Part shown: piece after piece, positions 50,360 to 60,267 of the stretch
How positions within the stretch are numbered: position 1 is the stretch's first letter
How the letters are laid out: every line of letters starts with the position of its first letter
From: Halanaerobiaceae bacterium
GTDB taxonomy: Bacteria > Bacillota > Halanaerobiia > Halanaerobiales > Halarsenatibacteraceae
NCBI GenBank assembly: GCA_003553225.1
Contig: PWDW01000060.1
Span: forward strand, 36,519 to 100,518
Direction: 5' to 3'
DNA length: 64,000 nucleotides
Position numbers and translations under genes: made by a program
Notes under the pieces: model-generated
The model's database searches: none
What the model was told of the DNA's origin: nothing
The model's input: only the letters and a program-made list of their open reading frames with translations

Positions 50360-51195
50360 TATGGATTCACCCCATCTGCAGAACTGCTGATGGACTTTAA
50401 TCTTTCCAGTATATCTTCCAGATCATTGAGCCGAATCATGTTGGGACCATCACAGAGAGCCTCCTCCGGCCGGTCATGAACTTCCATAAAAAAGGCCTCA
50501 ACCCCAATACCGGCCGCCGCCCGGGCCAGAGGAAAGGCCAATTCTCTCTTTCCTCCGGAACTATCACCGGCACCACCGGGCAGCTGAACACTGTGGGTGG
50601 CATCAAAAACAACAGGATAACCCGTCTGCCCCATGATAACCAGGGACCTCATATCCACCACCAGGTTATTATATCCAAAAACTGTTCCCCTTTCCGTTAA
50701 CAGAATTTTTTCATTACCTGTATCCTCTATTTTTTTGACCACCTGTTCCATATCTGCAGGGGCCAGAAACTGTCCTTTTTTCACATTAACCACTTTCCCT
50801 GTTTTCCCGGCCGCAGTCAGCAGGTCAGTCTGCCGGGATAAAAAGGCCGGTATTTGAATTATATCCACCACATCTTTTGCCTCCTGAGCCTGAGAAGGAA
50901 GATGAATATCGGTAATCACGGGCAAACTGAACCGATCCTTAATCTCCTCCAGAATCTTCAGTCCCTCCTTTATACCCGGGCCCCGGTAGGAATCAATCGA
51001 GGAGCGATTGGCTTTATCAAAAGAGGACTTAAAAACATAAGGAATATCCAGTCTGGTGGTTATTTTTTTAATTTTTTCTGCTATCATCAGCATCCTGTCT
51101 CTTTCTTCCAGCACACAGGGACCGGCCAGCAATACAAAGGGGTTGTTCCTATCTCCAAAAACAATTTCCTCATTTACTTTTACTTTTTTTTTCAT
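50359..51195 (-). CDS. kdsA: Kdo-8-phosphate synthase KdsA
   Basis: Condenses PEP and arabinose-5-phosphate. The 278-residue enzyme has LLAGPCVLEERD, KSSFDKANRSS, GPGIKEGLKIL, TDIHLPSQA and VFDATHSVQLPG. The GPC with Cys can indicate a metal-dependent class (Asn in the non-metal class), but this should be checked by alignment. It adjoins kdsB and kdsD. Confidence 0.95.
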   Translation of the reverse strand: MKKKVKVNEEIVFGDRNNPFVLLAGPCVLEERDRMLMIAEKIKKITTRLDIPYVFKSSFDKANRSSIDSYRGPGIKEGLKILEEIKDRFSLPVITDIHLPSQAQEAKDVVDIIQIPAFLSRQTDLLTAAGKTGKVVNVKKGQFLAPADMEQVVKKIEDTGNEKILLTERGTVFGYNNLVVDMRSLVIMGQTGYPVVFDATHSVQLPGGAGDSSGGKRELAFPLARAAAGIGVEAFFMEVHDRPEEALCDGPNMIRLNDLEDILERLKSISSSADGVNP

Positions 51196-51912
51196 CTACA
51201 GCAGCTCCTTTTCTACCCGATCTATATCCTCGGGTTTATCCACACCTACTGTTTTATATTCGGTCTCCACCACTCTGATTTGATAGCCATTTTCTAAAGC
51301 TCTGAGCTGTTCTAGAGCTTCAAAATTTTCCAGAGGAGTGGGAGCCAGCCGGGCAAAATTCAAAAGAAAGTCCCGCCGATAAACATAAAGGCCAATATGT
51401 TTATAATATTCAGCCTCCTGATTAAGATTTCCGGGAATCGGAGATCGGGAAAAATATAAAGCATCCCCCTCACAATTACAGACAACTTTTACTGTATTCG
51501 GGTCTTCAATTTCACTCTTCCGGGTTATCCTTCTTTTAAGAGTACTCATCGGTAATTCTTCTTTTTGGTGAAAAGGTTGAACAGCCTGTTTTATCATTTC
51601 TCCTTTGATCAGCGGTTCATCACCCTGTATATTCACCACCAGATCACAATCCAGTCCGGCGGCTGCTTCGGCTATTCTGTCTGTTCCCGAGGTATGGTTT
51701 GGAGAAGTCATTACTGCTTTTCCACCAAAAGATTCAACCTTCTTTTTTATCCTCTTATCATCAGTGGCTACAATTACTTCTGCCAGTATTCCCGACTCCC
51801 TGCTGCCCTCCACCACATGCTGGATCATCGGTTTCCCGGCAATAGAAGCCAGCGGTTTACCGGGAAAACGAGTAGAGGAATAACGGGCCGGAATCAGGCC
51901 ATAAATTTTCAT
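51196..51912 (-). CDS. kdsB: CMP-Kdo synthetase KdsB
   Basis: Activates Kdo with CTP. The 238-residue protein begins IPARYSSTRFPGKPL, has ATDDKRIKKKVESFGGKAVMTSPNHTSGTDRI and NIQGDEPLI, all classic KdsB motifs. The gene ends 1 nt before kdsA begins. Length is typical. Confidence 0.96.
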   Translation of the reverse strand: MKIYGLIPARYSSTRFPGKPLASIAGKPMIQHVVEGSRESGILAEVIVATDDKRIKKKVESFGGKAVMTSPNHTSGTDRIAEAAAGLDCDLVVNIQGDEPLIKGEMIKQAVQPFHQKEELPMSTLKRRITRKSEIEDPNTVKVVCNCEGDALYFSRSPIPGNLNQEAEYYKHIGLYVYRRDFLLNFARLAPTPLENFEALEQLRALENGYQIRVVETEYKTVGVDKPEDIDRVEKELL

Positions 51913-51942
51913 GTAAACCCTCCTAGAAATTCAATCAAATAT

Positions 51943-53073
51943 TTAATCAATTTGCATCTGTACTGTTAGAACCAAAAATCGAACTTTTTCATCTAACTGA
52001 AAATCCTGCTTTTTTTCAAAAACCAGATCAGCTAATTTTACCGCATCCTTTTCTGTGGTAATTATCCACTGTATATTTCGTTTACTGGCTTCTGTAAATA
52101 ATAATCGAATATCCTGTAAACAGTAATTATGATGATCCGAAAATATTTCTTGATGTGCTACCCTGGCTCCCAGATTAGTTAATTCAGCCAGAAAAGAAGA
52201 CGGACTCCCAATCCCGGCTGCTGCCACAATTTTTTTTCCTTTAATATCCCGGAAAGAAACTGAAGTTTCCTGTTCTTCAGCTGATGAGGCATAATTTCTG
52301 AGCGGTTCCAGGGCTTCAGCTTTTATACAGGCCCCCGTAATCGGAGCCCGGGAATTATATTTTCTTAATTTCTCAGCTATGTTATTATATGTTTTCTGAG
52401 TAATATGTTTTTTATGTGAAATAATAAATTTATGGGCCCTATCCAGAGAAGATAATGGCTCTCTCAGATACCCCCGGGGCAGAAGCCTATTATAACCGAA
52501 AGGACAGAGACCATCTATGATGACTATATCCTCATCTCTGTATAGGCCTCGGTACTGAAAACCATCATCAAGGATAATAATTTCAGGAGAAAATTTTCTG
52601 CAGGCCAGTACTCCGGCCTGATAACGATCTTTGCCAATGATCACGGGGATCCCTGCAAGTTTGCGAGCCAGCATATAGGCCTCATCTCCCGCTTCCTCCG
52701 GGTCCAGAAAAACTTCTTTCCCGTCAGAAACCACCACCGGGCAGTCTGCACTGGATTTATATCCCCGGCTGACAATAACCACTTTTTCACCTGCCCTGCT
52801 TAAATCCCGGGCTGTTTTTTCCACCAGAGGTGTCTTACCGGTTCCCCCCACTGTTATATTACCCACACTAATTATCCTGGGAGAAAGCCTTTTTATACTA
52901 AAAATCCCTCTATGATATAAAAAATTGCGAATATAAATCAAAACATAATAAACTCTTTCCAGCAGAGAAAGTAAAACAAGAACAAACCTGCCGGAAAAAT
53001 TATGGGCTTTACCCTTAATTAAATTTTTAAGATATGTTTCTATTTTTTTAAACACTTCTTTTTTTTTAAGCAT
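51943..53073 (-). CDS. lpxK: Tetraacyldisaccharide 4'-kinase LpxK
   Basis: Phosphorylates the 4' position of the lipid A disaccharide. The 376-residue protein has an N-terminal membrane helix, Walker A GGTGKTP (76-82), SRGYKS and the LpxK motif [13 protein letters not shown], and the C-terminal [12 protein letters not shown] start. Situated between kdsB and the LPLAT gene, close to msbA as in E. coli. Confidence 0.95.
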   Translation of the reverse strand: MLKKKEVFKKIETYLKNLIKGKAHNFSGRFVLVLLSLLERVYYVLIYIRNFLYHRGIFSIKRLSPRIISVGNITVGGTGKTPLVEKTARDLSRAGEKVVIVSRGYKSSADCPVVVSDGKEVFLDPEEAGDEAYMLARKLAGIPVIIGKDRYQAGVLACRKFSPEIIILDDGFQYRGLYRDEDIVIIDGLCPFGYNRLLPRGYLREPLSSLDRAHKFIISHKKHITQKTYNNIAEKLRKYNSRAPITGACIKAEALEPLRNYASSAEEQETSVSFRDIKGKKIVAAAGIGSPSSFLAELTNLGARVAHQEIFSDHHNYCLQDIRLLFTEASKRNIQWIITTEKDAVKLADLVFEKKQDFQLDEKVRFLVLTVQMQID

Positions 53074-53108
53074 TCAAAAACCATCCTCTGAACCGGACAT
53101 AAACATTT

Positions 53109-53756
53109 CTAAATTAATTCTTCAGCCTTCTGATTGGCTTTCTTTATTGCCTGTTCAAGGAGAAGACAGCGTTCGGTTATCCCTGTTTTAGGAGGCAGCT
53201 TAACAGCTCTACCAATTACCAGTACCACCCTTGTAAATGGATAGGGAAGTATAAATTTATCCCAGCTGGCAAATGTTTTTTTCCTTTTAGCTGCCAGACC
53301 AATCGGATATACCTGAACCCCTGTTTTGGACTGCAGATATATTACCCCGGGCTTAACCTCCCTCAGGGGTCCCCGGGGTCCATCAGGTGTCACAATAACC
53401 TTTTTATTTTTATTTAAACTGCGGTATAACTTTCGCAGAGCTGAAGTCCCGCCCCGGGAACTGGAACCCCGAACCACCTTGTATTTTAACTTATCCAGAA
53501 CCCGGCTTATATACTCACCATCTTCACTGCGGCTGGCCAGAGTAATATAACCCCGCCTTCTAAAAACATAAGATGATACCCATATATGCCGGTGCCAGAC
53601 ACAATACAGGCCGGGTATGTCAAAATTTACTTTATCTGCTTTTTCTCTCAAATCAACAATCTCCAGTCTATATGTCTGGTTAAAGAGATAAATTAAAAAA
53701 AGAGCTGATCCGGACAGGATCCTGAGTTTCAATCGGGCCCCAAGCTCATTCATCAC
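53109..53756 (-). CDS. LPLAT (DUF374) acyltransferase-family protein
   Basis: The ~215-residue protein resembles the DUF374 branch of the lysophospholipid acyltransferase fold: YCVWHRHIW near 50, ASRSEDGEYI, VRGSSSRGGTSAL and VTPDGPRGP. These proteins often occur with LPS genes and may act on lipid A or Kdo, but their reaction is not clearly known. The GTG (53756) or following ATG (53753) both work as start. It lies 4 nt from msbA and 35 nt before lpxK. Confidence 0.87.
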   Translation of the reverse strand: MMNELGARLKLRILSGSALFLIYLFNQTYRLEIVDLREKADKVNFDIPGLYCVWHRHIWVSSYVFRRRGYITLASRSEDGEYISRVLDKLKYKVVRGSSSRGGTSALRKLYRSLNKNKKVIVTPDGPRGPLREVKPGVIYLQSKTGVQVYPIGLAAKRKKTFASWDKFILPYPFTRVVLVIGRAVKLPPKTGITERCLLLEQAIKKANQKAEELI

Positions 53757-53759
53757 AGA

Positions 53760-55523
53760 TTACACTTCCCCGGCAGGTGATTTGTTCAGCTGATTTTCAT
53801 AGAGATCATAATAAATACTTTGATTTTCTAAAAGCTCGCTGTGTTTGCCCCGCTCATGAACTTCTCCTTCAACAATTACTAAAATTTTATCCGCATTTTT
53901 AATAGTGGAAAGTCTGTGGGCAATAATAAAGGTGGTACGGTCCTGCATAACCCGGTTTAGAGCTTCCTGTACCTGGTTTTCTGATTCAATATCAAGGGCT
54001 GAAGTAGCTTCATCAAAAATTAAGAGAGCCGGGTTTTTGAGAATAGCACGGGCAATAGCAATTCTTTGTTTCTGCCCTCCGGACAGTCCCACACCCCGTT
54101 CACCAACCTCGGTCTCATATCCATCTTCAAAATCTGCAATAAATTCATGAGCATTAGCCATTTTGGCCGCACGAATAATCTGATCTTTTCCGGCCTTTAA
54201 ATTTCCATATGCTATATTCTCCTGAAGAGTGCCGCTGAAAAGAAGTGTCTCCTGGGGGACTATACCGATATGTGATCTTAAAGAAGATAATTTAATATCT
54301 CTAATATTGATACCATCAAGCAATATCTGGCCGGAGGAAGGGTGATAAAAACGAGGAATAAGATCAATTAGCGTAGTCTTCCCCGCCCCACTGGGACCTA
54401 CCAGAGCAACAGTTTCACCCGGGGCAGCTGAAAAATTAATGCCGGAAAGAATCTGCTCCTCTTTTTCAAAATAGGAGAAACTGACATTTTCAAATATAAC
54501 TTCACCTTTCACTGTGCTCAGCTCTTTTTTCTCTTCTTCATCAGAATCAACAGCAAAATTATCCACATCCATAGTTTCAAATATCCTTTCAGCAGAAGCC
54601 AGAGCCTGCTGAAGGGTGCTGTTCAAATTGGTTAATGATTTTAAGGGATTGGTGATAGTCAACAGAAGTGTGAAAAATGCAATTAATTCCGAAGGAAGCA
54701 TATTGCCTCTCATTACTTCCAGTCCACCAAACCACAGAATAGCTGTAATTGCTATAGAAGCTAAAAATTCTATACTTGGTGTCAAAACAGCACTATACTG
54801 GGTGTTCTTCATTTTAGCCCGAAAATTGGCATCATTTTGCCGGGCAAAGCGGTCATATTCAAAATCCTCTCGCCCAAAGGACTTTACTACCCGAACTGCT
54901 GAAAGTGTTTCCTGCAGAATATCGGAGACATCGGCAATTTTTACCTGAACCCGGTGGCTGACTTTTCTTATCTTTTTATTAAATCGGGAAATAATATAAC
55001 TCATCAGAGGTAAAACCAGAATCAGAAGAAAGGTTAATCTGTAGTTCAGATAAAACAAATACCCCAGGCCCCCCACAAAGGTAAAAAACTGGTAAACGGT
55101 ACTCACAGCCCCCTTTACAATAGCCCCCTGCAGCTGGTTGACATCATTAGTGACCCGGGAGATTATCTCACCGGTTTGATGCTGGCTGTAAAAATTCAAG
55201 GAAAGATTCTGCAGATGTTTATACAGATCATCCCGGATATCTCTAACTGCTTTCTGAGCCACATAAGATATCAAATATTTTTGTCCATAATAAGAGAGCC
55301 CTTTCAAAAAATAAACCACAATCATGGCCAGGGCTATCCAGGTCAGGGTGGTAAAACCTTCCTCGGTCTGCGCTATATCAGAAATAATTGTTTCAATCAA
55401 ATTCTGGAAAACCCGGACAAAAAATACCGTGAAAAAAGAATGAAACAGCATAGAAATAATACCCATTATCAGTCTTTTTTTATAGGGTTTTAGATATTGA
55501 TAAATCCTTGTAACAAGATCCAA
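53760..55523 (-). CDS. msbA: Lipid A/lipid-flippase ABC transporter, MsbA type
   Basis: A half-transporter of 587 residues: six membrane helices (about 18-40, 62-78, 138-155, 158-175, 245-268 and 278-300), Walker A GPSGAGKTT (376-384), signature LSGGQKQR and Walker B LLIFDEATSALD, plus the H-loop IAHRL. MsbA flips core-lipid A across the inner membrane; position beside lpxK and the kds genes supports this role over a drug exporter. The start is TTG at 55523, with GGAG 10 nt upstream; no in-frame ATG fits better. Confidence 0.92.
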   Translation of the reverse strand: MDLVTRIYQYLKPYKKRLIMGIISMLFHSFFTVFFVRVFQNLIETIISDIAQTEEGFTTLTWIALAMIVVYFLKGLSYYGQKYLISYVAQKAVRDIRDDLYKHLQNLSLNFYSQHQTGEIISRVTNDVNQLQGAIVKGAVSTVYQFFTFVGGLGYLFYLNYRLTFLLILVLPLMSYIISRFNKKIRKVSHRVQVKIADVSDILQETLSAVRVVKSFGREDFEYDRFARQNDANFRAKMKNTQYSAVLTPSIEFLASIAITAILWFGGLEVMRGNMLPSELIAFFTLLLTITNPLKSLTNLNSTLQQALASAERIFETMDVDNFAVDSDEEEKKELSTVKGEVIFENVSFSYFEKEEQILSGINFSAAPGETVALVGPSGAGKTTLIDLIPRFYHPSSGQILLDGINIRDIKLSSLRSHIGIVPQETLLFSGTLQENIAYGNLKAGKDQIIRAAKMANAHEFIADFEDGYETEVGERGVGLSGGQKQRIAIARAILKNPALLIFDEATSALDIESENQVQEALNRVMQDRTTFIIAHRLSTIKNADKILVIVEGEVHERGKHSELLENQSIYYDLYENQLNKSPAGEV

Positions 55524-55607
55524 AAATAATCATCTCCAGAAAAACAAAAAATATATGTTCTATACTTATACCCTGATCTTTAAGGAAAACATAGCCCATA
55601 ATTAACT

Positions 55608-56093
55608 TCACTCTGTGTTGTTTTCTGTATTATCTTCCAGACCATAATAATGAATACCCATCCCCGATATCTCATGATCCACATCAAGACCGGGAATTCC
55701 CAGTTTTCCATATAAGGATACAGAAAGGTGCTGGCCCCGGCTGACAATACCGATTTTTATTCCTGCACCGGAAATACTGGACATAGGCCCTTCAAAATCT
55801 ACCATTGCCCTTTCCACACAGCGGGTTAAAACACGCTGGTCCTGAACTGTATCATCAATCACATCCCCTTTAATTGCTGCCCCCAGACAGTTGCGCAGGA
55901 TCTTATTTTTCAGCTGTTCTCCTTTACCTCCGGCCCTGGTAATAACACATTTAAAACCTTCTTTTTTAAAAGCCGCTGTCAGATCATCATCATGTTCATC
56001 AGCCACCATAGAAAGCAGGGTAGCTACCTTACCCAGTGAATGTTTCCCTTCTATATTTATAAAGTCACTAATCCGAAAGTCTGTTAGCTCCAT
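55608..56093 (-). CDS. hutP: HutP-family RNA-binding antiterminator
   Basis: The 161-residue protein matches HutP: GKVATLLSM near the start, ITRAGGKGEQLKNKILRNCLGAAI, GIKIGIVSRGQHLSVSLYGKLGIPGLDVDHEISGMGIHY. In Bacillus HutP binds L-histidine and hut mRNA to prevent termination. No histidine-use genes are near, so here its target must be elsewhere or different. It has AGGAGG upstream. 55524-55607 has no clear terminator. Confidence 0.9.
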   Translation of the reverse strand: MELTDFRISDFINIEGKHSLGKVATLLSMVADEHDDDLTAAFKKEGFKCVITRAGGKGEQLKNKILRNCLGAAIKGDVIDDTVQDQRVLTRCVERAMVDFEGPMSSISGAGIKIGIVSRGQHLSVSLYGKLGIPGLDVDHEISGMGIHYYGLEDNTENNTE

Positions 56094-56307
56094 TTCTGCC
56101 CCTCCTGATTTATTATTTTACTTTTTTTGATTATACTATATCTCCGCTTTTGGAGTTGAAAAATAACCTTGAATGATAACCACCATTACTTTTTTCATAG
56201 AAACTTATATTTCCTAAATCAGAATAAAAAGATTTGCTCCAAAAGTTGAAATTATATCCTCTGCTTTTCTTGAATAACGGCAAAATATTTTCTCTCTGCA
56301 GTTAATT
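56094..56307. other. Intergenic region upstream of hutP
   Basis: The 214-bp gap contains the hutP ribosome-binding site and a TATAAT-like element near 56135; a TTTTGGAG (near 56241) and its complement CTCCAAAA (near 56153) form a long-range inverted repeat. I can support nothing further. Confidence 0.4.
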
Positions 56308-57066
56308 TTAACTTTCCCCTTCCAGATAATCTCGTTCCGGGAAAGGAATGGGCTGGGTTTTATGAAGATTTCGGTCCTTCAATTCCTCAATTTTATTTCT
56401 GATATCAGCTGGAACCTCATCACCCAGTATATAGCGATCCAGCTGTTCATAGGTAATTCCCATCTCCTTTTCATCGGTCTGGCCCTCCCAGAGTCCTGCT
56501 GAAGGAGGGCGGTTGATAATCCTTTCCGGGATATCAAGATTTTGGGCCAGCTTACGTACTTCTGTTTTAACCAGTCTGCCCAGAGGTGCCAGATCCACCC
56601 CTCCATCTCCATATTTGGTAAAATAGCCCACCTTAAACTCACTCCAGTTATCAGTACCCAAAACCAGATAATTTTGACGGGCGGCATAATAATAAAGCAC
56701 GGTCATCCGCAGGCGAGGCTTTATATTGGCTACTGCCAGACTATCTTCCCGGGCTTTTTCTTTATCCTGTTCCAAAATTTTCATCATTTCTTTAAGCAGA
56801 GAATCCAGGTTTTTTATTTTATAGTTAATGGCAAATTTTTTGGCCACTAATTCCGCATCCCTTAAATCCTGATCACTGCTGAAACAGGGCATTATAAGGC
56901 CCAGTATATCATCCCCAAAAGCTTTCCTGGCCAGTACTGCTGTTACACTGGAGTCCAGGCCTCCACTTAAACCAACAACCACCCCCCGGGCTCCGGCTGA
57001 AGAAACCTTATCTTTAAGCCAGGTAATCAACTTCTCTTCAATAACTTCATAATTTAGATGCCTCAT
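56308..57066 (-). CDS. nadE: NH3-dependent NAD+ synthetase
   Basis: Amidates nicotinate adenine dinucleotide. The 252-residue enzyme has the ATP-pyrophosphatase loop SGGLDSS (34-40), VLGTDNWSEFKVGYFTKYGDGGVDLAPLG and RPPSAGLWEGQTDE. It has no glutaminase domain, so it uses free ammonia. Its start is ATG, directly after the pseudokinase stop. Confidence 0.95.
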   Translation of the reverse strand: MRHLNYEVIEEKLITWLKDKVSSAGARGVVVGLSGGLDSSVTAVLARKAFGDDILGLIMPCFSSDQDLRDAELVAKKFAINYKIKNLDSLLKEMMKILEQDKEKAREDSLAVANIKPRLRMTVLYYYAARQNYLVLGTDNWSEFKVGYFTKYGDGGVDLAPLGRLVKTEVRKLAQNLDIPERIINRPPSAGLWEGQTDEKEMGITYEQLDRYILGDEVPADIRNKIEELKDRNLHKTQPIPFPERDYLEGES

Positions 57067-58473
57067 TTAATCCACCCCTTTTTCCAGATTTAACTCTCCT
57101 GACAGCAATTTTTCAAAACTACCCCACACTTCTGTAATCTGCCAGATTCCTTTCTCTTTTTCTAATAGCAAAATATCCTCCATGGCTTCGGACTGCTGCT
57201 CTCCATTAGGATTCAGGAAAAAAACATACTCCCCCCTAAAAAGAGGTTCTTCCTCATTTTCCAGCTGTTCTATCTCCAGATTGCGGAGCCCAAAAACCAT
57301 ATCCTCTTCCTCTAAATCATACATACCTCGAACTCCCAGAGGCAAACCTTCACTTTGCCTTCTCATCTGCTCCATAATATAAGCTTCTGAAAGAAAAACC
57401 TCCAGCTCCTGCAGATCAGTTACCCCGGAAGCTTTGATTTTCTCTTCATCTTTTTCCTGAAGCCCCTCATAAAAAACAGCCACAACTTCACCGGGAGGGG
57501 TTTCATCTGTTATATACTCGGTCTCACCGGTCATAAAATTTAACATAACCATCAAAAATACCATAACCAAAACAGCTGTAAGCGGCTTCCAGTGCCTTTT
57601 TATCGAAAAAAGAATTCTGTCCCGTACTGCAGTATAACCCCTAATGAATTTTCTTCTGCGTGTATTTTTTCTAACGGTTGAGTTATCAGCCTGATAGCCG
57701 TTTCTGGAACACAGTTTTTCCAGATCTGCTCTGGCTTTCTGCCAGCTGTGATATCTTTGTTTGGGGTTCCTAAAAAGCAGTTTTTTAATAAATCTATTAA
57801 GCCGCTTTGAGATATTAGGATTCATATAGCAGGGGTCTATGAAGGAGGAAGTAAGAATTTTGTCATATGTATCAGCCTTGGTATGAACCGAAAAAGGAGC
57901 TGCTCCTGTTACCAGAAAATATAAAAGAACACCCCAGGAATACAGAACACCTTCTGTAGTCCAGGAACTCCCTTCAATAATCTCAGGAGGTGTATAATTC
58001 TCACGGGGGATCAAAGGCTGTATATCGGGGCGATATTGACCCAGAACCCGGACGATTTCAGGAGGTAATATTTTTATTTTATTATCATCTGTCAGGCGCA
58101 GGCACATGTCATTAAGGCCCGGCCAGAGATGATTTTGGACTTCGGCGGCTTCTCCGGCCCGGGCAATCTGGAGTCCCCATTCTACCCTCTGAGCTAAAGA
58201 AATATCATCCCCATTAAATACCCCGGATATTGGTACCTCCCGGGGAAGACCATTATTATAATCACGGAGCAGATAATACTCTTCATCTCTTTTCTGCAGA
58301 GAAAGATAATCGATAATAAAAGGTGAACCAAACCGGGGTGCCCGATCAATATAGTTCTGAATTTCATTTACTATATCTTTTTTCACCCGGGAGCGTGGTT
58401 TTTGTTGAAAAAAAAGTTTTTCCCCCACCCGGCCCTTTATCTCCTTCATCTCAATTTTACTACCCCTCTTCAT
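57067..58473 (-). CDS. Membrane-anchored protein-kinase-like protein, probably a pseudokinase
   Basis: Residues ~30-255 resemble a eukaryote-type Ser/Thr kinase: the C-lobe has an APE-like TPPEII (161-166), YSWGVLLYFLVTGAAPF (178-194) and RNPKQRYHSWQKARADL. The catalytic loop is degenerate: where HRDLKPxN is expected the sequence reads NHLWPGLND (114-122), and where DFG is expected it reads LPPE (136-139). The P-loop and catalytic Lys are not recognisable. A membrane helix (about 297-313) follows, then an exported ~150-residue domain with EVVAVFYEGLQEKDEEKI, possibly ligand-binding. It overlaps nothing but directly precedes nadE. ATG follows AAGGAGG. Confidence 0.8.
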   Translation of the reverse strand: MKRGSKIEMKEIKGRVGEKLFFQQKPRSRVKKDIVNEIQNYIDRAPRFGSPFIIDYLSLQKRDEEYYLLRDYNNGLPREVPISGVFNGDDISLAQRVEWGLQIARAGEAAEVQNHLWPGLNDMCLRLTDDNKIKILPPEIVRVLGQYRPDIQPLIPRENYTPPEIIEGSSWTTEGVLYSWGVLLYFLVTGAAPFSVHTKADTYDKILTSSFIDPCYMNPNISKRLNRFIKKLLFRNPKQRYHSWQKARADLEKLCSRNGYQADNSTVRKNTRRRKFIRGYTAVRDRILFSIKRHWKPLTAVLVMVFLMVMLNFMTGETEYITDETPPGEVVAVFYEGLQEKDEEKIKASGVTDLQELEVFLSEAYIMEQMRRQSEGLPLGVRGMYDLEEEDMVFGLRNLEIEQLENEEEPLFRGEYVFFLNPNGEQQSEAMEDILLLEKEKGIWQITEVWGSFEKLLSGELNLEKGVD

Positions 58474-58631
58474 GCAGTAAAGCCTCCTTACAGCTTATAT
58501 AAATCACTTTTTTATCCTGCTTTCAAAATGTAACCTTTTTACTGCCCCTCCAATAAACCGCGATAGATTTACCCTGGAAATATTAATCCTGGATTACCGA
58601 AAGTTATTAATAATACTGGTATTAAATTAGA

Positions 58632-60038
58632 TTAAACAATAAACTCTTCACTGTGATCCGGGCTTTTATCATATTTTCTTTTCATTTCCTGATAACCTTT
58701 TCTCCCCAGAATACCATAAGCATAGGACTTGCCCAGTTCCACCCCCGGCTGATTAAATACATTAATATTGAATAGTTCCCCGATAAAAGCTGTCTGAAGT
58801 TCCAGAAGATAAAAAAGCTGTCCCAGAGTATGTTCCTGGATTTCCGGTAAGATTATTGTTTTATTTACTCTCTGCCGTTTGGTTAAGGCCAGTTCTGTAG
58901 CTTTCTTTTCTGTCTGCAGCAGGTGATTCAAACTATGACCTCCCAGATACGAAACACCCTCAATCTCCTGATAGGCATCAGGTATTTTTAACTTCCGCTC
59001 AAAATTTTTTACTTCCAGGAAGTTTATTATTTTATCATAAGGGCCTTCCATATATAACTGTACCTGAGAATGCTGATCTGTTGCCCCCAGAGCTTTTATT
59101 GGTGTAGGACCGACATTAACCTCCTTACCATCACGGTCTACTTCTTTACCCAGTGATTCGGCCCACAGCTGTCTGTACCAATCGGCAACATCTTTTAGAC
59201 GGTGAGCATAGGGAAACATAACTGACATTTTCTTGCCTTCCTGATATGCCAGATATTCCAGCAGTGCATTTAAATAAGCGGGATTATTCCACAGATCAGC
59301 TGTAGAGCAAAGCTCATCCATAAAACGAGCCCCGGAAAGAAGTTCATAAATATCCAGTCCGGCAAAAGCACCGAATAATAAACCTACAGGTGACAGAACA
59401 GAAAATCTCCCTCCCACATTACCGGGGATTGGAAATGTTGGTATACCTTCCTGTTTAGCAATTTCAATTAAATATCCGGACTCCTGACTGGTGGTTGCCA
59501 CAAAATGGTCTTTTAGACTTTCTTTCCCCAGCTCTTCAATGACAGCCTGACGGGTGATTAAAAATTGACTCATTGTTTCGGCTGTACCACCTGATTTTGA
59601 AATAACATTAAATAATGTTTTTTCCAGATCAAGTTCATCAAGCAAACTCCCGAAACGAACCGGATCCACATTATCAGGTACAAATAGACGGGGAGTATCA
59701 TTTCTAACATCTGTTCTAATATTATGATAGGGATCTTTTAAGGCTGTCTGCAGAGCTATACTACCCAGTGCAGAACCACCAATACCCAGGACAACAAAAT
59801 TTTCAATCTCAGATTTCCTTTGGGCAGCAAAATTTTCAATCTCTTCTATTTTATGATGATCCTGAAAAGGCAGTTCCATAAAACCCATTTTACCTTCTTT
59901 TTTTGCCTCTCGGATATATCTGTGAATCTGATCCGCCTTTTTCTGGAAATCATCAACCTGCTCTCTGTTCAGACCATGTTCTGAGCCTATCTTTTCGGCA
60001 AACATATTGCTAACATCAAGTCTTATCTGTTTTTCCAT
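58632..60038 (-). CDS. pgi: Glucose-6-phosphate isomerase
   Basis: Interconverts glucose-6-P and fructose-6-P. The 468-residue protein has VLGIGGSALGSIALQTAL, VISKSGGTAETMSQFLI, GNVGGRFSVLSPVGLLFGAFAG, the GATDQHSQVQLYMEGP segment and the terminal NQPGVELGKSYAYGIL. It is the shorter bacterial form. It is divergent from pdxS. Confidence 0.96.
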   Translation of the reverse strand: MEKQIRLDVSNMFAEKIGSEHGLNREQVDDFQKKADQIHRYIREAKKEGKMGFMELPFQDHHKIEEIENFAAQRKSEIENFVVLGIGGSALGSIALQTALKDPYHNIRTDVRNDTPRLFVPDNVDPVRFGSLLDELDLEKTLFNVISKSGGTAETMSQFLITRQAVIEELGKESLKDHFVATTSQESGYLIEIAKQEGIPTFPIPGNVGGRFSVLSPVGLLFGAFAGLDIYELLSGARFMDELCSTADLWNNPAYLNALLEYLAYQEGKKMSVMFPYAHRLKDVADWYRQLWAESLGKEVDRDGKEVNVGPTPIKALGATDQHSQVQLYMEGPYDKIINFLEVKNFERKLKIPDAYQEIEGVSYLGGHSLNHLLQTEKKATELALTKRQRVNKTIILPEIQEHTLGQLFYLLELQTAFIGELFNINVFNQPGVELGKSYAYGILGRKGYQEMKRKYDKSPDHSEEFIV

Positions 60039-60151
60039 TATCCAGTTTCACCTCATCCTTATATATTTATTCCTCAGTTCTCGAAAACAAAAGAGTGCTT
60101 TCTGTTTCCCCTTCCTGTAATGTTATTTACAAAAAGAACAGGATGCTTTGT

Positions 60152-60180
60152 TTGACAATACGGTACATATCTGACATAAT
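60152..60180 (+). promoter_or_regulatory. Promoter for pdxS
   Basis: A perfect TTGACA, 17-bp spacer and CATAAT (5/6) on the plus strand, about 90 nt before the pdxS start. A second, weaker -10-like TATAAA lies near 60231. Confidence 0.75.
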
Positions 60181-60267
60181 ATAGACATATAAAATTGGCT
60201 TATGATTTATTTTTTAATTATAACATTGTAAGTATAAAATAGCAATTACAGAGAAAGGGGCAAAATT

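Noticed and set aside
53760..55523. msbA as a general multidrug ABC exporter
   Set aside because: Sequence motifs alone cannot exclude it, but the gene is embedded between Kdo/lipid A genes and lies next to lpxK, so the lipid A flippase call is preferred.
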